Assembly (NCBI GenBank): GCA_020284085.1
Contig: JACEVL010000515.1
Coordinates: 1,097,501 to 1,161,500 of the forward strand
Direction: 5' to 3'
Source of the DNA: Aporrectodea caliginosa
Taxonomy: Eukaryota > Annelida > Clitellata > Crassiclitellata > Lumbricidae
DNA length: 64,000 nt
Both the position numbers and the translations under genes were made by a program. Under the pieces are notes generated by a model. The model saw only the letters and a list, made by a program, of their open reading frames with translations. It was not told where the DNA came from and ran no database searches. Of the stretch, positions 39,809 through 50,447 are shown in pieces; the stretch's first letter is position 1; every line of letters begins with the position of its first letter.

Positions 39809-40370
39809 CTAGGAGTTGGTACAAATGGAGTGAGCAAATCTATCGATGTGGGTAGGCCTACCGTGTGTAGATAGCAGCTTATGTTTTATCAAGTGTGCAA
39901 AATAGACCTCGAGTGCTATTCAAGTGCTATTTCGATTGGTTCGATTTTGAATCGATTCACTCGGTCGAGATTTCCTGTTCGAGAATCGATCCGGTAGAAA
40001 ACGAGTGAATCGCAGTGCCCATCGTTTAGAATGTGCCAATACGTACGGTCGCACAGGGACCTCAACTTAGTTAGGAGCCCCAAAAAGTCACAGAAAATTA
40101 ACAATACACCCTAATAATAATATTATGGTTTCGATTAAATCTCTCTTGTCAAAGAATTTGCAGCACAGAAAGCAAGAAAATGTCCCTTTCTATGAAGAAG
40201 TAGAATTGTATATTACTCTGTTACAGGTGCAATTGTATAGTTAAAATTTACTTGTTGTACTTGTTAATAATCTACTAAACTAAAATGATTAGCAGTGAAA
40301 AACAATTTGTCTTGTGTCATGGGGGTCGTACAGTATACTCTGCACAGGACCCTAAAATTAATAGCCTAAG

Positions 40371-40662
40371 GCCGGTGTCACGAAATAGAGTATCCCCCTT
40401 AGCGAAATGGAGTATTCGGTTTAGTTTGCATTGTTGACTGTTTCTGAGTGTATTCAGTCGTACTGTTTGGAACTTTGGATTTATTGTACACATAAAGTAT
40501 TTTAAGTTGAGTATCTTTAGTTTTCGTCTTGGCTATATATATCGTGATGCGTATGACGATGGGGGATAGAATGGTTTACTCCCCCCCCGGATACGGTACT
40601 CTAAACCGGTTTATTCCATCCGGGGATATGCTTTAGGGGGGAGAATATCTTGGGACACCGGC
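40371..40662. mobile_element. MITE with ~33-base inverted ends (family H)
   Basis: Left GCCGGTGTCACGAAATAGAG and right (reversed) GCCGGTGTCCCAAGATATTC, both followed by CCCCC-rich sequence. No clear target duplication. Confidence 0.65.
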
Positions 40663-40680
40663 ACTGCGTAAACCCACATG

Positions 40681-40713
40681 TAATCAGTCAGTCAGTCAGT
40701 CAGTCAGTCAGTC

Positions 40714-40744
<31 letters not shown>

Positions 40745-40826
40745 TTGGCCTTCGGCAGACAGATAGACAGACAGACTGAATGAATGAATGACTGACTGAC
40801 TGACTGACTGACTGACTGACTGACTG
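40681..40826. repeat. inverted tetranucleotide arrays (TCAG)n / (ACAG)n / (TGAC)n
   Basis: About 8 GTCA units, then about 8 GACA units, a 20-base break, more GACA, short GAAT, and about 10 GACT units. The left and right arrays are reverse complements. Confidence 0.95.
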
Positions 40827-41034
40827 GTTCCAATAGCTGAACTCTCACCAACAACGACTTAGCGGCCTATTTACTAGTTAAACTGCTGAGCACGCAGATT
40901 CTGTGACGGATGTGACGCTTTCATCGTGGGTATACAACACTCTCGCAGACTGAGCGAGTTACTTCCTTTTTCAAGTTATTTAGAAAACAACCGTAAAATT
41001 GCCAAACTTTGACTTAGCCTACTACGATCGACTG

Positions 41035-41210
41035 TCACGTGTGCGTGTGTGTAAATAGCTGTATTTGTGTGTGTATGTGCGTGTATGTGTGTGTGTTTGT
41101 GTGTGCTTGTGTGAGTGTATACAATGTATACCCATATATACCCGCGGACTCGGCGGATTTTCTCTGTAGCCACTCCTATAATTTTCGCCTTACACACGCA
41201 TACACACACA
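41035..41210. repeat. GTGTGT/TATGTG-rich tract
   Basis: Imperfect (TG)n explaining the short open frames on both strands here. Confidence 0.7.
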
Positions 41211-41941
41211 AACGATGTGCGACGTAGATCCCAAGCCCCCCACCCCTAATGGCGAGATTATGATCTACGCATTCTGTCGGCCCGGTTCTAAGGCCTATAG
41301 GCCACTTACTATATTATATATATTCATGAAGCCTGACATACATGTGGCGTGATTCTGGCACGTGGACAGCGTGGGACCGTAGTTTTCTTCGGTGAATTCC
41401 ATAACCATTATACCCACATCGGTTGCCATTAAGCAGATGGTTAACCAAATGCCGGGCGACGGTTTTCAGGTCCACTATGTAGACCTACGCATGTGCATTC
41501 TATAACCACAAAATTTTGATATTGCGAAATGCAAGTGGAATTGAAAATATGAAACTTCGTTTAGGCCTATTGTTAGATGAAGGCAGATTGCTTGGACTGA
41601 TCTTTCATGGGCCTACAGGCTAGCAACGATAGCCTAGAAGCCTATGGGTTCCGCGCATATTGGGCCTATAGGCCTATATATAGATGTGCGATTGTACACG
41701 TTTCTGCGTGGTTTTACACATTGTGACGGTTAAGTAAGAAGGTTGCTCCCTTAACTCGTGAGCAATTGTTCGTCCATGCTGTAACATTGCGGTGCAGTAC
41801 GAGACTTCGTTGTCCTTCGAAGCAGAATCGATTTCGAAGAATCCGCAGGAAGTTGAGAAGAAGAAAAGGCGCTTGAGAAGTTAAGGTGCGAGGTCTTGTC
41901 GTAAACAACAGGTTCAGAAAGTGGTGCAGTCACGTGCGAAG

Positions 41942-42640
41942 ATGAGTGTCGTGGAGGATATTGGTTCCTTGGACGATTTGTGGGAGCTGCTGTCCAATTC
42001 ACAGCGTCAGATGCTCGTCGAAGGCCTGCATCAATGTCTGCCTTTGGAGACCAGTGGAGAAATGCTGGTTGAACCTGATTTCAGTGCCCTACATGGAATG
42101 AAGGAATCGGACGGGAATGAAAGAGCGAGACAATCAGGAAACGAAGGAATCTGCTATCATGGTGCTTCCATGATATCGAACAGCCCCGGTGGAATGGAGC
42201 TGCTACCCATCAATGAAGATGAAAGTCTCTTCTCTGAACTCGCACAAAAAGACTTCTACTTCACGGAAGACAGTCATAATTACCAGCTCCCCCAAAGTCA
42301 CGACATGATCTCAGGGTTCAACGACACCCACATTTTCTGCGCTGATCTCGTACCCAGTCAAACTGCTGCCACCCTGTCACCCGAAGCCTTTGAACGGTAC
42401 CATCCCGTCGAGATGGTGGCAGTTGACGATTGGGGGTCAACCTCCGTCCACGCCATCGAAGTAGGGTCGCCTCCTGAGAAAGCTGAACCGACCCAGTCGT
42501 GCCCTGCAATGGGATCACTCATGGTTCTCTTAGACTCTGTGCCTCCCAATGGATTTGCTGCGAGTCGGTTCGGCATTCATCCTTCAAAGACAATGGTGCC
42601 AAACGAAGAGATCAGTTCAGCTGCAGTGAGCCAAATCCAG
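41942..42640 (+). CDS. bZIP exon 1: N-terminal acidic region
   Basis: 233 codons from the ATG at 41942 to the strong 5' splice site ATCCAG|GTGAGA, phase 0. The frame also stays open upstream to 41921 without an ATG. Contains many Ser, Pro and acidic residues and no zinc finger or other fold I recognise. Confidence 0.8.
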
Positions 42641-44393
42641 GTGAGACAATCGCCACAGATGTTCACACCTGTAGCGGTTTGAACTGTAGGGATAGGCCTG
42701 CATGACTGAGGAAAAATCACCAACAACTAATTAATTTTAACAAGATGTTTGAAGCTATAGTTTTATATCTCAGATTTCGTATTGTGATATCTTAGATTTC
42801 TTATTGTGATATCTTAGGGTATTTAGTATGATATCTTAGGTTAGTTAGACCTATTGTGATGTTTTATTGTTGTTTTAGTTATTTTATTTTAATGCCATAG
42901 GTTAGTTATTGTGATATCTTCGGTTATTTATTGTGATTGTTCTATCAAGGGCGTAACTGTGCGCCCACAGAGTGGGGGGGGGGGGTGACAAATCCCCTCC
43001 TCCGTTAATTGTCATTGCCTGAACTTGCTTCAAACCAAAATAACGCTGTCTTGTCGCAGTAAACATTTCAGCACATGGTCACAGTGGTTGGTTCATGCTG
43101 ATGTATATTAATTTACAGTTATGAGTTACTTAAAATACGTTTATTTAACGACGCCGTCATATCGACGTTGACAGTTATGAGTGACTTCTGAGTCTCTTTT
43201 ATAATTATAAGTCGGCCAGAGGGGGGGTTGTTCTCCCATTCCAGGTGGGGGCTGGGGGTTAGACGCCACTGATTGGTTGACTGTCAGGTTGTCACCACCA
43301 CTTTAAAAAGTGGTGCCGAACAGATGCCACAGTCACAACACAGAGTTACGCCTATGATTATAATTATTGCTTTAACATTATGTGTTGTATTTCTATATTT
43401 TTATGCTATTGTGTTATTGCATTCCATTTTATTGTTGTTTATTCTCTTGTTTTAGTCTATTGTTTTGTGCTACTGTTTCACTGTGTTGTTCTATAGCATT
43501 GTTTTTTTAACATTAAATTTTGTTGTTATTATTTTTATCGGAATTTTAAAAAATGTTTAATAAGCCAATCTTTGTTTCGGCTCGTTACCATACTTTCTAT
43601 ATGCAGTGTATAGAGTAGAATGGTATAAAAACAGCTGATCATGGAAAGGCCTTATAGGCTGATCTAATAAATCCACTAATTAGCATAATTGGTCGTGTGA
43701 TGGCAAACAAAGATAGGCCTAAATGGCGCAATTACCTGCAATTTATGAGAAAGAAACTATGTAACAACAAAAAACAATGCGCAAATGCAGCCTCAAGCCT
43801 AAAGGGCTGCGATCACAATGGGGAACATGGGGCCTAGTATGGATTTTGGACCCACGTTTTCCAGTGACTGACTGACTATGGAAGCAAATGACGATCTATG
43901 GGGCGGCAGATTCCAGACGGCGGCACAGATGAAAAATTAGAAAGTAAAAAAAAATTAATGTTACATATTTTATTTAAAGCTGCGTTCGAGACGAAAATAA
44001 ATAGAGTGAAGTGTTTTGCTATATAGCTTATGTGGTAGACCTCAAAGTATCGCAGGAAGGCAAGATATAGGCATAGACCTAGATTTGTGTGGACGGTCTT
44101 CCTTTTGCAGTCACTTTAGCGCTAGTATGAGTCGACGATTTTCTTCATTTCCTGGTTTTAGAATTCGCATTTTCGTGTTCATGACATAGTGGTGACTGAA
44201 TTGCAGGTAGTGAAGACGGAGTGCCCAGAGGAGTGGCCGTCGTCAGAAGTCAGTGAAGGGGAGCTGGATGTGAAGAAGGAGAGAAGACGACAGCAGAACC
44301 GAACAGCGGCCAGAAAATGTCGCAATCGGAAAAAGGAGACCTTCGAAATGATGTTCAAGTTATGTCTACTGAACATACTATAATGTATATATA

Positions 44394-44449
<56 letters not shown>

Positions 44450-45310
44450 GCTATACGTTTAGTCGGCACCCTGTATACATTGTGTTGGCCCAGTTAGCTA
44501 TACACTGCATGGTTAGAGCGTAGGCTGCACCCCATACTATTCTTCCCGATGTTGGCTTATTTAAGATATTTAAATGTCGGGCTAGAACGGTCCGTACACG
44601 CAGGGCCGCAGTAAGGCTAGTGCGGCCCGGGTGCTGTGATATTGTGATTAGCCTACCTTCCAAAGGCCCCCTCTGACAACTACCGGTTCACCACACACAT
44701 ATTTGTAACATGCTTACTATATAGTGTGTAGTTACTGCATGCCTAAAGACACTATGCACAATTAACGTTACATTACAAGCATATTAAAAAATTTCTTCAC
44801 TTCCGGTTCCGAAAATGCGGGCCCCTCAAACTGTGGGCCCGGGTGTTGCAGCACCCTTAGCACCCCTTAATGCGGCCCTGCGTACACGGGACCATAAATC
44901 GCATGGCACCAATTCAGACGGGCAGCGGTGGTGAAGGATCTCACCGGATCAATTAATTGAAAAATGAGCAGGGTCGAGGTCATAGGCCTACGGTCACTAG
45001 GCCTATATAAAATGGAGTACATTTGCCTTTTATGTGCAACCATACGCTGTTTGTTATAGGGCGCCGTATACGCCCATACTAATACGTGACTTTACAGCTT
45101 ACAGTCTTTCCTTAATACATGTGGTGTGCACTTTTACAGGCTGCGCAGAAGGCGAAGCAGGATAATGTGCTGCTGCAGAAGGCAGTCTTACATCTCCGAC
45201 AGCAATTGAATTCCGTCATGGAGGAGGTCAAGCTTCATCAGGTCCACTGCGGCCTTCAGCTGACCATCTCTCAACTCAGAAATCCAGTTGTTTCAGCGTC
45301 CCCCAGGTGA
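41942..45310 (+). CDS. bZIP transcription factor, Fos/ATF3/BATF type, 3 coding exons
   Basis: A nuclear DNA-binding factor expected to dimerise through a leucine zipper and bind AP-1/CRE-like sites. Exons are 41942-42640, 44207-44359 and 45140-45310, giving 340 residues. Residues 1-233 are acidic and low in known motifs, with a hydrophobic N-terminus (SLDDLWELLSNSQ) that may activate transcription. The basic region carries the bZIP signature N264-x7-R272 (NRTAARKCRNRKK). Zipper d positions are M282, A289, L296, L303 and V310, followed by H317 and C321, a tail typical of Fos, ATF3, JDP2 and BATF. Two PsiKxE sumoylation-type sites, VKTE and VKKE, precede the basic region. The exon 2 to exon 3 junction is exact in zipper register, but the 5' splice site lacks one G (see findings). 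I cannot name the orthologue. Confidence 0.8.
43000..44150. other. first bZIP intron, little recognisable content
   Basis: AT-rich. 43206-43272 ends like the hAT element at 47120-47227 (TCTCCCATTCCAGGTGGGG, TAGACGCCACTG). Otherwise nothing seen. Confidence 0.4.
44207..44359 (+). CDS. bZIP exon 2: sumoylation-type sites and basic region
   Basis: Starts after GAATTGCAG in phase 0 and encodes residues 234-284, including VKTE, VKKE and the basic region. It must end at AAG (44359) to keep zipper register, yet the next bases are TTATGT, not GT. A (TA)n tract begins about 30 bases downstream. Confidence 0.8.
44390..44447. repeat. (TA)n microsatellite just after bZIP exon 2
   Basis: About 28 TA units, starting about 30 bases past the predicted exon end. 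Such tracts are prone to assembly error. Confidence 0.95.
44575..44975 (+). repeat. repeat family C, copy interrupted by a hAT element
   Basis: GAACGGTCCGTACACG at the left continues as CGTACACGGGACCATAAATC at the right, with GGATCTCACCGGATCAATTA and GAGCAGGGTCGAG following. Confidence 0.75.
44601..44880. mobile_element. hAT-type MITE family I, nested in repeat family C
   Basis: Ends CAGGGCCGCA and TGCGGCCCTG. Perfect 8-base duplication CGTACACG at 44593-44600 and 44881-44888. 280 bases, no coding capacity. Confidence 0.9.
45140..45310 (+). CDS. bZIP exon 3: leucine zipper and stop
   Basis: Starts after CTTTTACAG in phase 0 and encodes residues 285-340, ending at TGA 45308-45310. Zipper residues A289, L296, L303 and V310, then HQVHC, align with the Fos/ATF3 zipper end. 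The stop overlaps a possible 5' splice site CCCCAG|GTGATC at 45306/45307, so an alternative longer C-terminus is conceivable. Confidence 0.8.
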   Translation, partial: AAQKAKQDNVLLQKAVLHLRQQLNSVMEEVKLHQVHCGLQLTISQLRNPVVSASPR

Positions 45311-45407
45311 TCGTCCTAAACCCTTACTCATACCACACCCCACGAACAACGGTAGGACCTTCGTACATGTCCTAATCCAGTCCAATCACCACTCCCCTTG
45401 ATCTCAG

Positions 45408-45597
45408 AACGACGCATGTGGGAATGACTGTGACAACGACCAACAGCTGTTCTACTGCCAGCATACCTCTATGGAGCCCATATGGGACGCATGGTTGTCC
45501 CCTTTGGGACCCGTACAGAGCCCATGGCCCCATGTGTCCCATGGAAATGCTGGCAGAGGAAGAAGTGCTTTCCAAGTCCAACGTGGCCACTTACTGA
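45408..45597 (+). CDS. possible alternative terminal exon of the bZIP gene
   Basis: If the donor at 45306/45307 is used, a 101-base intron ends at GATCTCAG (45407) and the frame continues for 62 complete codons to TGA 45595-45597, ending in an acidic stretch (MEMLAEEEVLSKS). Much of the exon lies in a 100-base palindromic repeat (45456-45555), which makes real coding use doubtful. Confidence 0.25.
45456..45555. mobile_element. palindromic repeat family F, copy 3
   Basis: TGCCAGCAT at the left and ATGCTGGCA at the right, interior CCCATATGGG and CCCATGG blocks. Overlaps the possible alternative bZIP exon. Confidence 0.7.
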
Positions 45598-45839
45598 ACT
45601 GGGATTCAAGGAAGAGGCAACTGATCTGTTATAAACCTGCAGGAACTGAAACTATCCCAATGTTTGCCGATGTGCTTTCGTCACGTGACAAGTTTATTCA
45701 AGACTTCTGAACAGAGTTTAAACGTTCCAAGACTTTGGACTGAGTTTAAACGTTGCAATTTACTGTAGTTTAAGCCTACAGCTGCCTACTGACGTTACTT
45801 TTACCATTAGGCTACATCTATCTTTTTGAACAATACGTT

Positions 45840-46659
45840 CAGGGGCGGAGACTTAGGGGGGGGACAGGGGGACGGTCCCCCCCAAAACTTGAGGTGGGGG
45901 GACGGAGCTGCTTATATCCCCCCAATATTTCTGAAATATTTCATGAATATAATAATAATAGCTACGAGTGACAGCGAGCAATTTTGTTCAGATGACATTT
46001 TAAAATGCTACCATTACAGTGTGGAAGTTCAAAAATTTTTAATAGGGGAGGGGTCACATCCCTCCCCAAACCCCTCCCCAAACTCAAACACGACTCAAAC
46101 TACATGTTAGCTAAAAGTGACAGCTGGTTCTTATCAGCACTCAAATAATACAGCAATTTTGTTCAGATGACAGCTTAAAATGCTACCATTACAGTCTGGA
46201 AATTCAAAAAAATTTAGATAGGGGAGGGGTCGCATCCTCTGACAAGCTACATGTAAGCTACGAGTGACAGCTTGTTCCTATCAGCACTCAAATTATAGAG
46301 CAATTTTGTTCAGATGACAGCTTAAAATGCTACCATTACAGTGTGGAAATTCAAAAAAATTTAAGATAGGGGAGGGTCACATCCCCTCCCCAAACCCCTC
46401 CCCAAACTCAAACACGACTCAAGCTACATGTAAGCTACGAGTGACAGCTTGTTCCTATCAGCACTCAAATTATAGAGCAATTATGTTCAAATGACAGCTT
46501 AAAATGCTACCATTACAGTGTGGAAATTCAAAATTTTAGATGGGGAGGGGGCACATCCCCTCCCCAAACCCCTCCTGCTCGGCGCTGCGCGCCTCGCCGA
46601 TCGCCCTTCGGCCGCTCCTTCACCAGTCCCCCAAACCCAAGACCAAGTCTCCGCCTATG
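45840..46659. mobile_element. hAT-type non-autonomous element with internal tandem array
   Basis: Ends CAGGGGCGGAGACTTAGG and CCAAGTCTCCGCCTATG, with perfect 8-base duplication AATACGTT (45832-45839, 46660-46667). Inside, about four tandem units of about 175 bases start near 45985, 46161, 46309 and 46484 (GTTCAGATGACA...ATGCTACCATTACAGT). Confidence 0.9.
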
Positions 46660-46917
46660 AATACGTTACCATTGTTAAACGATACCCTTGCCATTAATAT
46701 TACCATTATAGCATTTTGAACAATTCATCATTACAATTGCTATCGTCAGTAATGTTGTCATTGTGTTGAGAACATTATGCCGTTCTGGCACCATTATTAT
46801 TACTGTGATGCAACCATAGACCAAAATTACAACGCAGTGGCTGACTCGCCTAATTGTTAGTGTCTATAAGTGTGTGTATTTCCTGTTTAACGACTAGCTG
46901 TGTGGTAACAAAGACCA

Positions 46918-47370
46918 TTAGCGTCGCCCTCCTCCTTTATCCAGGCTTGGGACTGGCACTGTCAGAAAGCGAACAGTGGCGGAGTTGTTTCTATAAGGAA
47001 TCCTGTTTTCCTGTTGGCTAAGGACTAGGGAGCCCTCGAATGCTGTTGCGGATCGAGCCAAGATATCTGCATAGAAGGACTTCCGTCCAGGGCCAGAGTC
47101 TTCTGGGCTGGGGCTCAGACAGTGGCGTCTAGAAAAAGGGGTTGGCGGGGTTGGTAGAACGATCTCCGACGGTTGCCAGAAGTGGGTTTGTTCTCCCATT
47201 CCAGGTGGGGGAGAGTAGACGGCACTGGGCTCAGAAGTCCAATTTAAATTATCGTGCAGGACAGACCTTTGAAATATGCCTATAGTGTCTATACTCTGTA
47301 CTAATAAAAAGCCGACTCTTTCCGAGAGAAAAAGGTAATGAGCAAGGCCTTGTCCAAGACTCCAACACAT
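46918..47370 (-). other. 150-codon open frame interrupted by a hAT element, unrecognised
   Basis: The longest open frame in the intergenic block. No domain I know. The right part holds a 108-base hAT insertion (47120-47227) that happens to keep it open. Probably chance or a transposon fragment. Confidence 0.15.
47120..47227. mobile_element. 108-base hAT-type MITE
   Basis: Ends CAGTGGCGTCTA and TAGACGGCACTG, with perfect 8-base duplication GGCTCAGA at 47112-47119 and 47228-47235. Confidence 0.85.
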
Positions 47371-47599
47371 AGTTAAGGTATGACGGGATAGATCGTACTT
47401 ACCTTGAAATCCGTCAATAGGACTATCTCACACGATACATAGCCTATCCAACTGCTTCTTTTGACCAGCAGGCCACTGAGGCCAGCATAGCCATCTCATG
47501 GACCCTGTGGATGCCCGGGATGAGAGGATGAAGCGCAATAGGTTTGGACCTCGGTCGCCTGACGAACATTTCTCTGGTCTTAACACGGTTTAATTCAGT

Positions 47600-47750
47600 G
47601 TGGCCTCGTTAACGATAACGTTAACGAAAAATGGTCGTTAACGAAAATAAAACGATTTCGTTAAATATAACTGTAACTAAAAATATCATTACCTATAGCT
47701 GCAACGAAAATAGCACTAACGAAAAGTCATCGTTAATTTCGTTAGACTAC
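47600..47750. repeat. TAACGAAAA/CGTTAACG-rich repeat
   Basis: Interspersed GTTAACG, AACGAAAAT and AACTGTAACTAAAA words. A related TAACTATAACT tract is at 49100-49215, after the SINE at 48862, so both may belong to one split element. Confidence 0.5.
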
Positions 47751-48861
47751 AAGAATAAAATATAAAAAATGCAATATCGACAAACGTGAGAACATGAAAA
47801 TGCGTTCACAACTAATGTCCATTTTCGCCCAGGGTTTTGGATTTGTGAATTTATGGGGTAGTATGGCGCATTTTTATTAAATTTAAATTTTAGGCCTTAG
47901 TTATATTGTAAACCGTAAACGTTTCTATAGAGATTGCGAGTTTGCGACCCAATTAAATTGACTATCACAAATTCGCAAATTGGTAGTCATAGGGCCTAGT
48001 AATCTTGTAGTGTAAATGTTTCTAAACATCTGGAGCGGCCGCAAGCCCGGAAACTGGGAATGCTGTCTGCCAGTGTCCGGAGTTATTTCAAGTGCGAACC
48101 AACAACAAATAAAAGTTTGTGTATCATCAGCGGTGTTGGTGACTTGGTGTTAATGAGGGAAGTTATGTGGCCGGCTCATAGCCCCACGACTAATCGACTC
48201 AATCATCTCTAGTTTAATAGCCTATAACCATCCACCCACATACAAAGAAGTTTGCGCAGCAGGTAGTGATAGAAAGAGGTGTATAGCATTGAACTCGGCG
48301 AAGACAATCAAAACTTATGAGATATTAGAGTGCAGTAAACTTAACACTCAACTGTGCCAATGGCAATGGCTGTGTTTTTCAATGTGTTTGGTGATTTTTG
48401 CTGGCTTTACAACGTCTCTCGTTATTTATAGGTGTCATTATATAGAAATATATCTACCTTTCATGTATTAAAAATATGGTGTTTCAAACAGCCGTGATGC
48501 TGATGCTGTATTTCATATTACGAGACGGAGCCTGAGGAATAATAGGCCTACATTTAAGAGACTGAGTGTTGTTACAGCTTGTACAATTATCGTATGGGTT
48601 ATTTATTCTTAATTTTTCAAAGTGAAAACAATAATTAAAAACAGGGTAGCCGTTCACCCTGGAATGGCTACCCCTCATCATCAGAATTTATGAATTTTTA
48701 GCATTAAAGTTAAGTATAGTCCTAGGCTGAATGCATCCATTATTTAAGACTTTCGAAGCTCTAATTAAATTGTGCAATGCGTCTTAATATGCACAGTTTG
48801 CTGCATCTGTAGGTTTAGGCAATTTCGCTCAGCCTTATTGTAACTAAATAGTAACTAAAAT

Positions 48862-49083
48862 AATAATAATAATAATAATATCCTTTCTTTAATAAGCGCC
48901 TGACAAACGCACTGCGCTGTACATTTACATGTTATGCAATTGAAATCTTAACTACTAACAGAACAGACAGCTTGCAATACAACGGCGCTAATAGCAGCCT
49001 ACAAAGCATATCCGCCCAACGGGGGCTCGAACTCGGTACCTCTCGGTCTTTGTGCCAGATGTTTTCCAATGCGCCACGGGCCC
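48862..49083 (-). repeat. tRNA-derived SINE family 1, copy 2
   Basis: Reverse complement of the 27311-27541 element: TTAATAAGCGCCTGACAAAC at the left, CGGGGGC-like B-box region TCGAACTCGG and TTCCAATGCGCCACGGG at the right. Confidence 0.85.
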
Positions 49084-49539
49084 CCCCAAAAAAAAAAAAT
49101 TCCACTAACTATAACTATAGGCCTAACTACAAAATAATGCTAACTATAGCTGTAGGCCTAACTATAACTAAAATGGCAAATGACAAACCATTAACTATAA
49201 CTGTAACTAAAATTAAATCTGCAAGAAGAATCACATTGGTTTAATTTAAAATTTCTTATGGATGCCCAATTAGACATAGGCCCTAATGGCCAATTTCGGA
49301 AAGAGTGCACTGTCAATGCAGGAAACTAGATCCACAAATAGCTATCGTCGGTATATTCAGGGAGACGGTTTGCACTTTGTTTTGGTTTATGGTTGGAAAT
49401 GGCTATGACAAAGTTAATAGGTTCAATACAAGGCCTTGCACTATGCTAGAATTAATGGTACAGAAGCGAGGGAGTTCACCCCATATTTAGTGCAGTGCTG
49501 ACGCTCGTGCAAGAGAGCAAGTAACCAGTTGTATAAAAA

Positions 49540-49840
49540 AAATCCGGAATGGGTTGGGCCGCTAGTTGATCCACAAGGTGCTTGTGTCTAACCGTATCGA
49601 AAGCCTTACTGAAATCAAGGGACAGAAGCCTTAGGCCTACGTACATGTAGGGTTAAGAATCGAGCATGGATTGAAGTTCATAGGTTATGGAAATCAACGC
49701 AGCAGATGTGGACCCGTACGGGCGGAAAGCGATCAATTGGTCCGTAAACTTCAATCCATGCTCGATTCTGAACCCTACATGTCCCTTGATTTCAGTGTTA
49801 AAATTGCCTACGTAGTAACGTAGGCCTACAGCCAATTTCT
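49540..49840 (-). pseudogene. LINE reverse transcriptase fragment with inverted duplication
   Basis: The minus strand reads FRPYGSTSAALISITYELQ, then after a stop LDFSKAFDTVRHKHLVDQLA, the standard reverse transcriptase block. About 50 bases upstream are an inverted copy of sequence within it. Confidence 0.8.
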
Positions 49841-50332
49841 CCTAGATGCGCAAGAGGACGCATGAAAGTGATGGAGAATTGGAGATGGGTCTAAAGACAG
49901 CTTCTTTGAGAGGGCGGGCCGCGGGCAATCTTGGGCATGGGATGAGTCTGTGAGTACCGGTAACGTCGTATGAGTTGTGTTTTTAGCGTAAACCTGGATT
50001 AGGAATATATCGCGTCTTATTTACATAACAAATACATTTCAGTTGATTATATTTATGAAGGGAATCAATGAATAGCTGTTTTTGCGAAATAAAATATTGC
50101 TTAGGCCTAATAATGGATATATGAAACACCGTAGGCCTATTTAATATCGTAATCGAAATTTGAAGTGGGGCGACATCTGTGTATGAGTATAAAACGGACA
50201 AGAATTATTTTCAAGAGCTGACGTTCCTCTAAATATAGATTCGTTGGGTCTTTGAATTTTAGGCGGTAACCTTGAGACTCCAGTTAGAAGAAAATTCTAA
50301 ATATCTGCTTTTTTAAAGCATTTTGCCTTAAA

Positions 50333-50447
50333 ATGTCGATTTTCATAAGTTATGCGCCCAAAGACACTCTGCTGGCACTTTGCATCGGTGACTTGTTGCG
50401 ACGTATTGATTTATCATCGTCGATCGCAGAGGACGATAAGCATTTTG
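50333..50447 (+). CDS. TIR gene exon 1: start codon and TIR box 1
   Basis: Residues 1-38 plus one base. MSIFISYAPKD matches TIR box 1 (strand A), followed by helix A (LCIGDLLRRI). The donor TTTTG|GTTCGT is not ideal but gives the right phase and the expected TIR length. A 330-base transposable element starts 24 bases downstream. Confidence 0.7.

Noticed and set aside
42318..42576. minus-strand open frames in bZIP exon 1
   Set aside because: Antisense to a splice-supported exon; no motif of their own.
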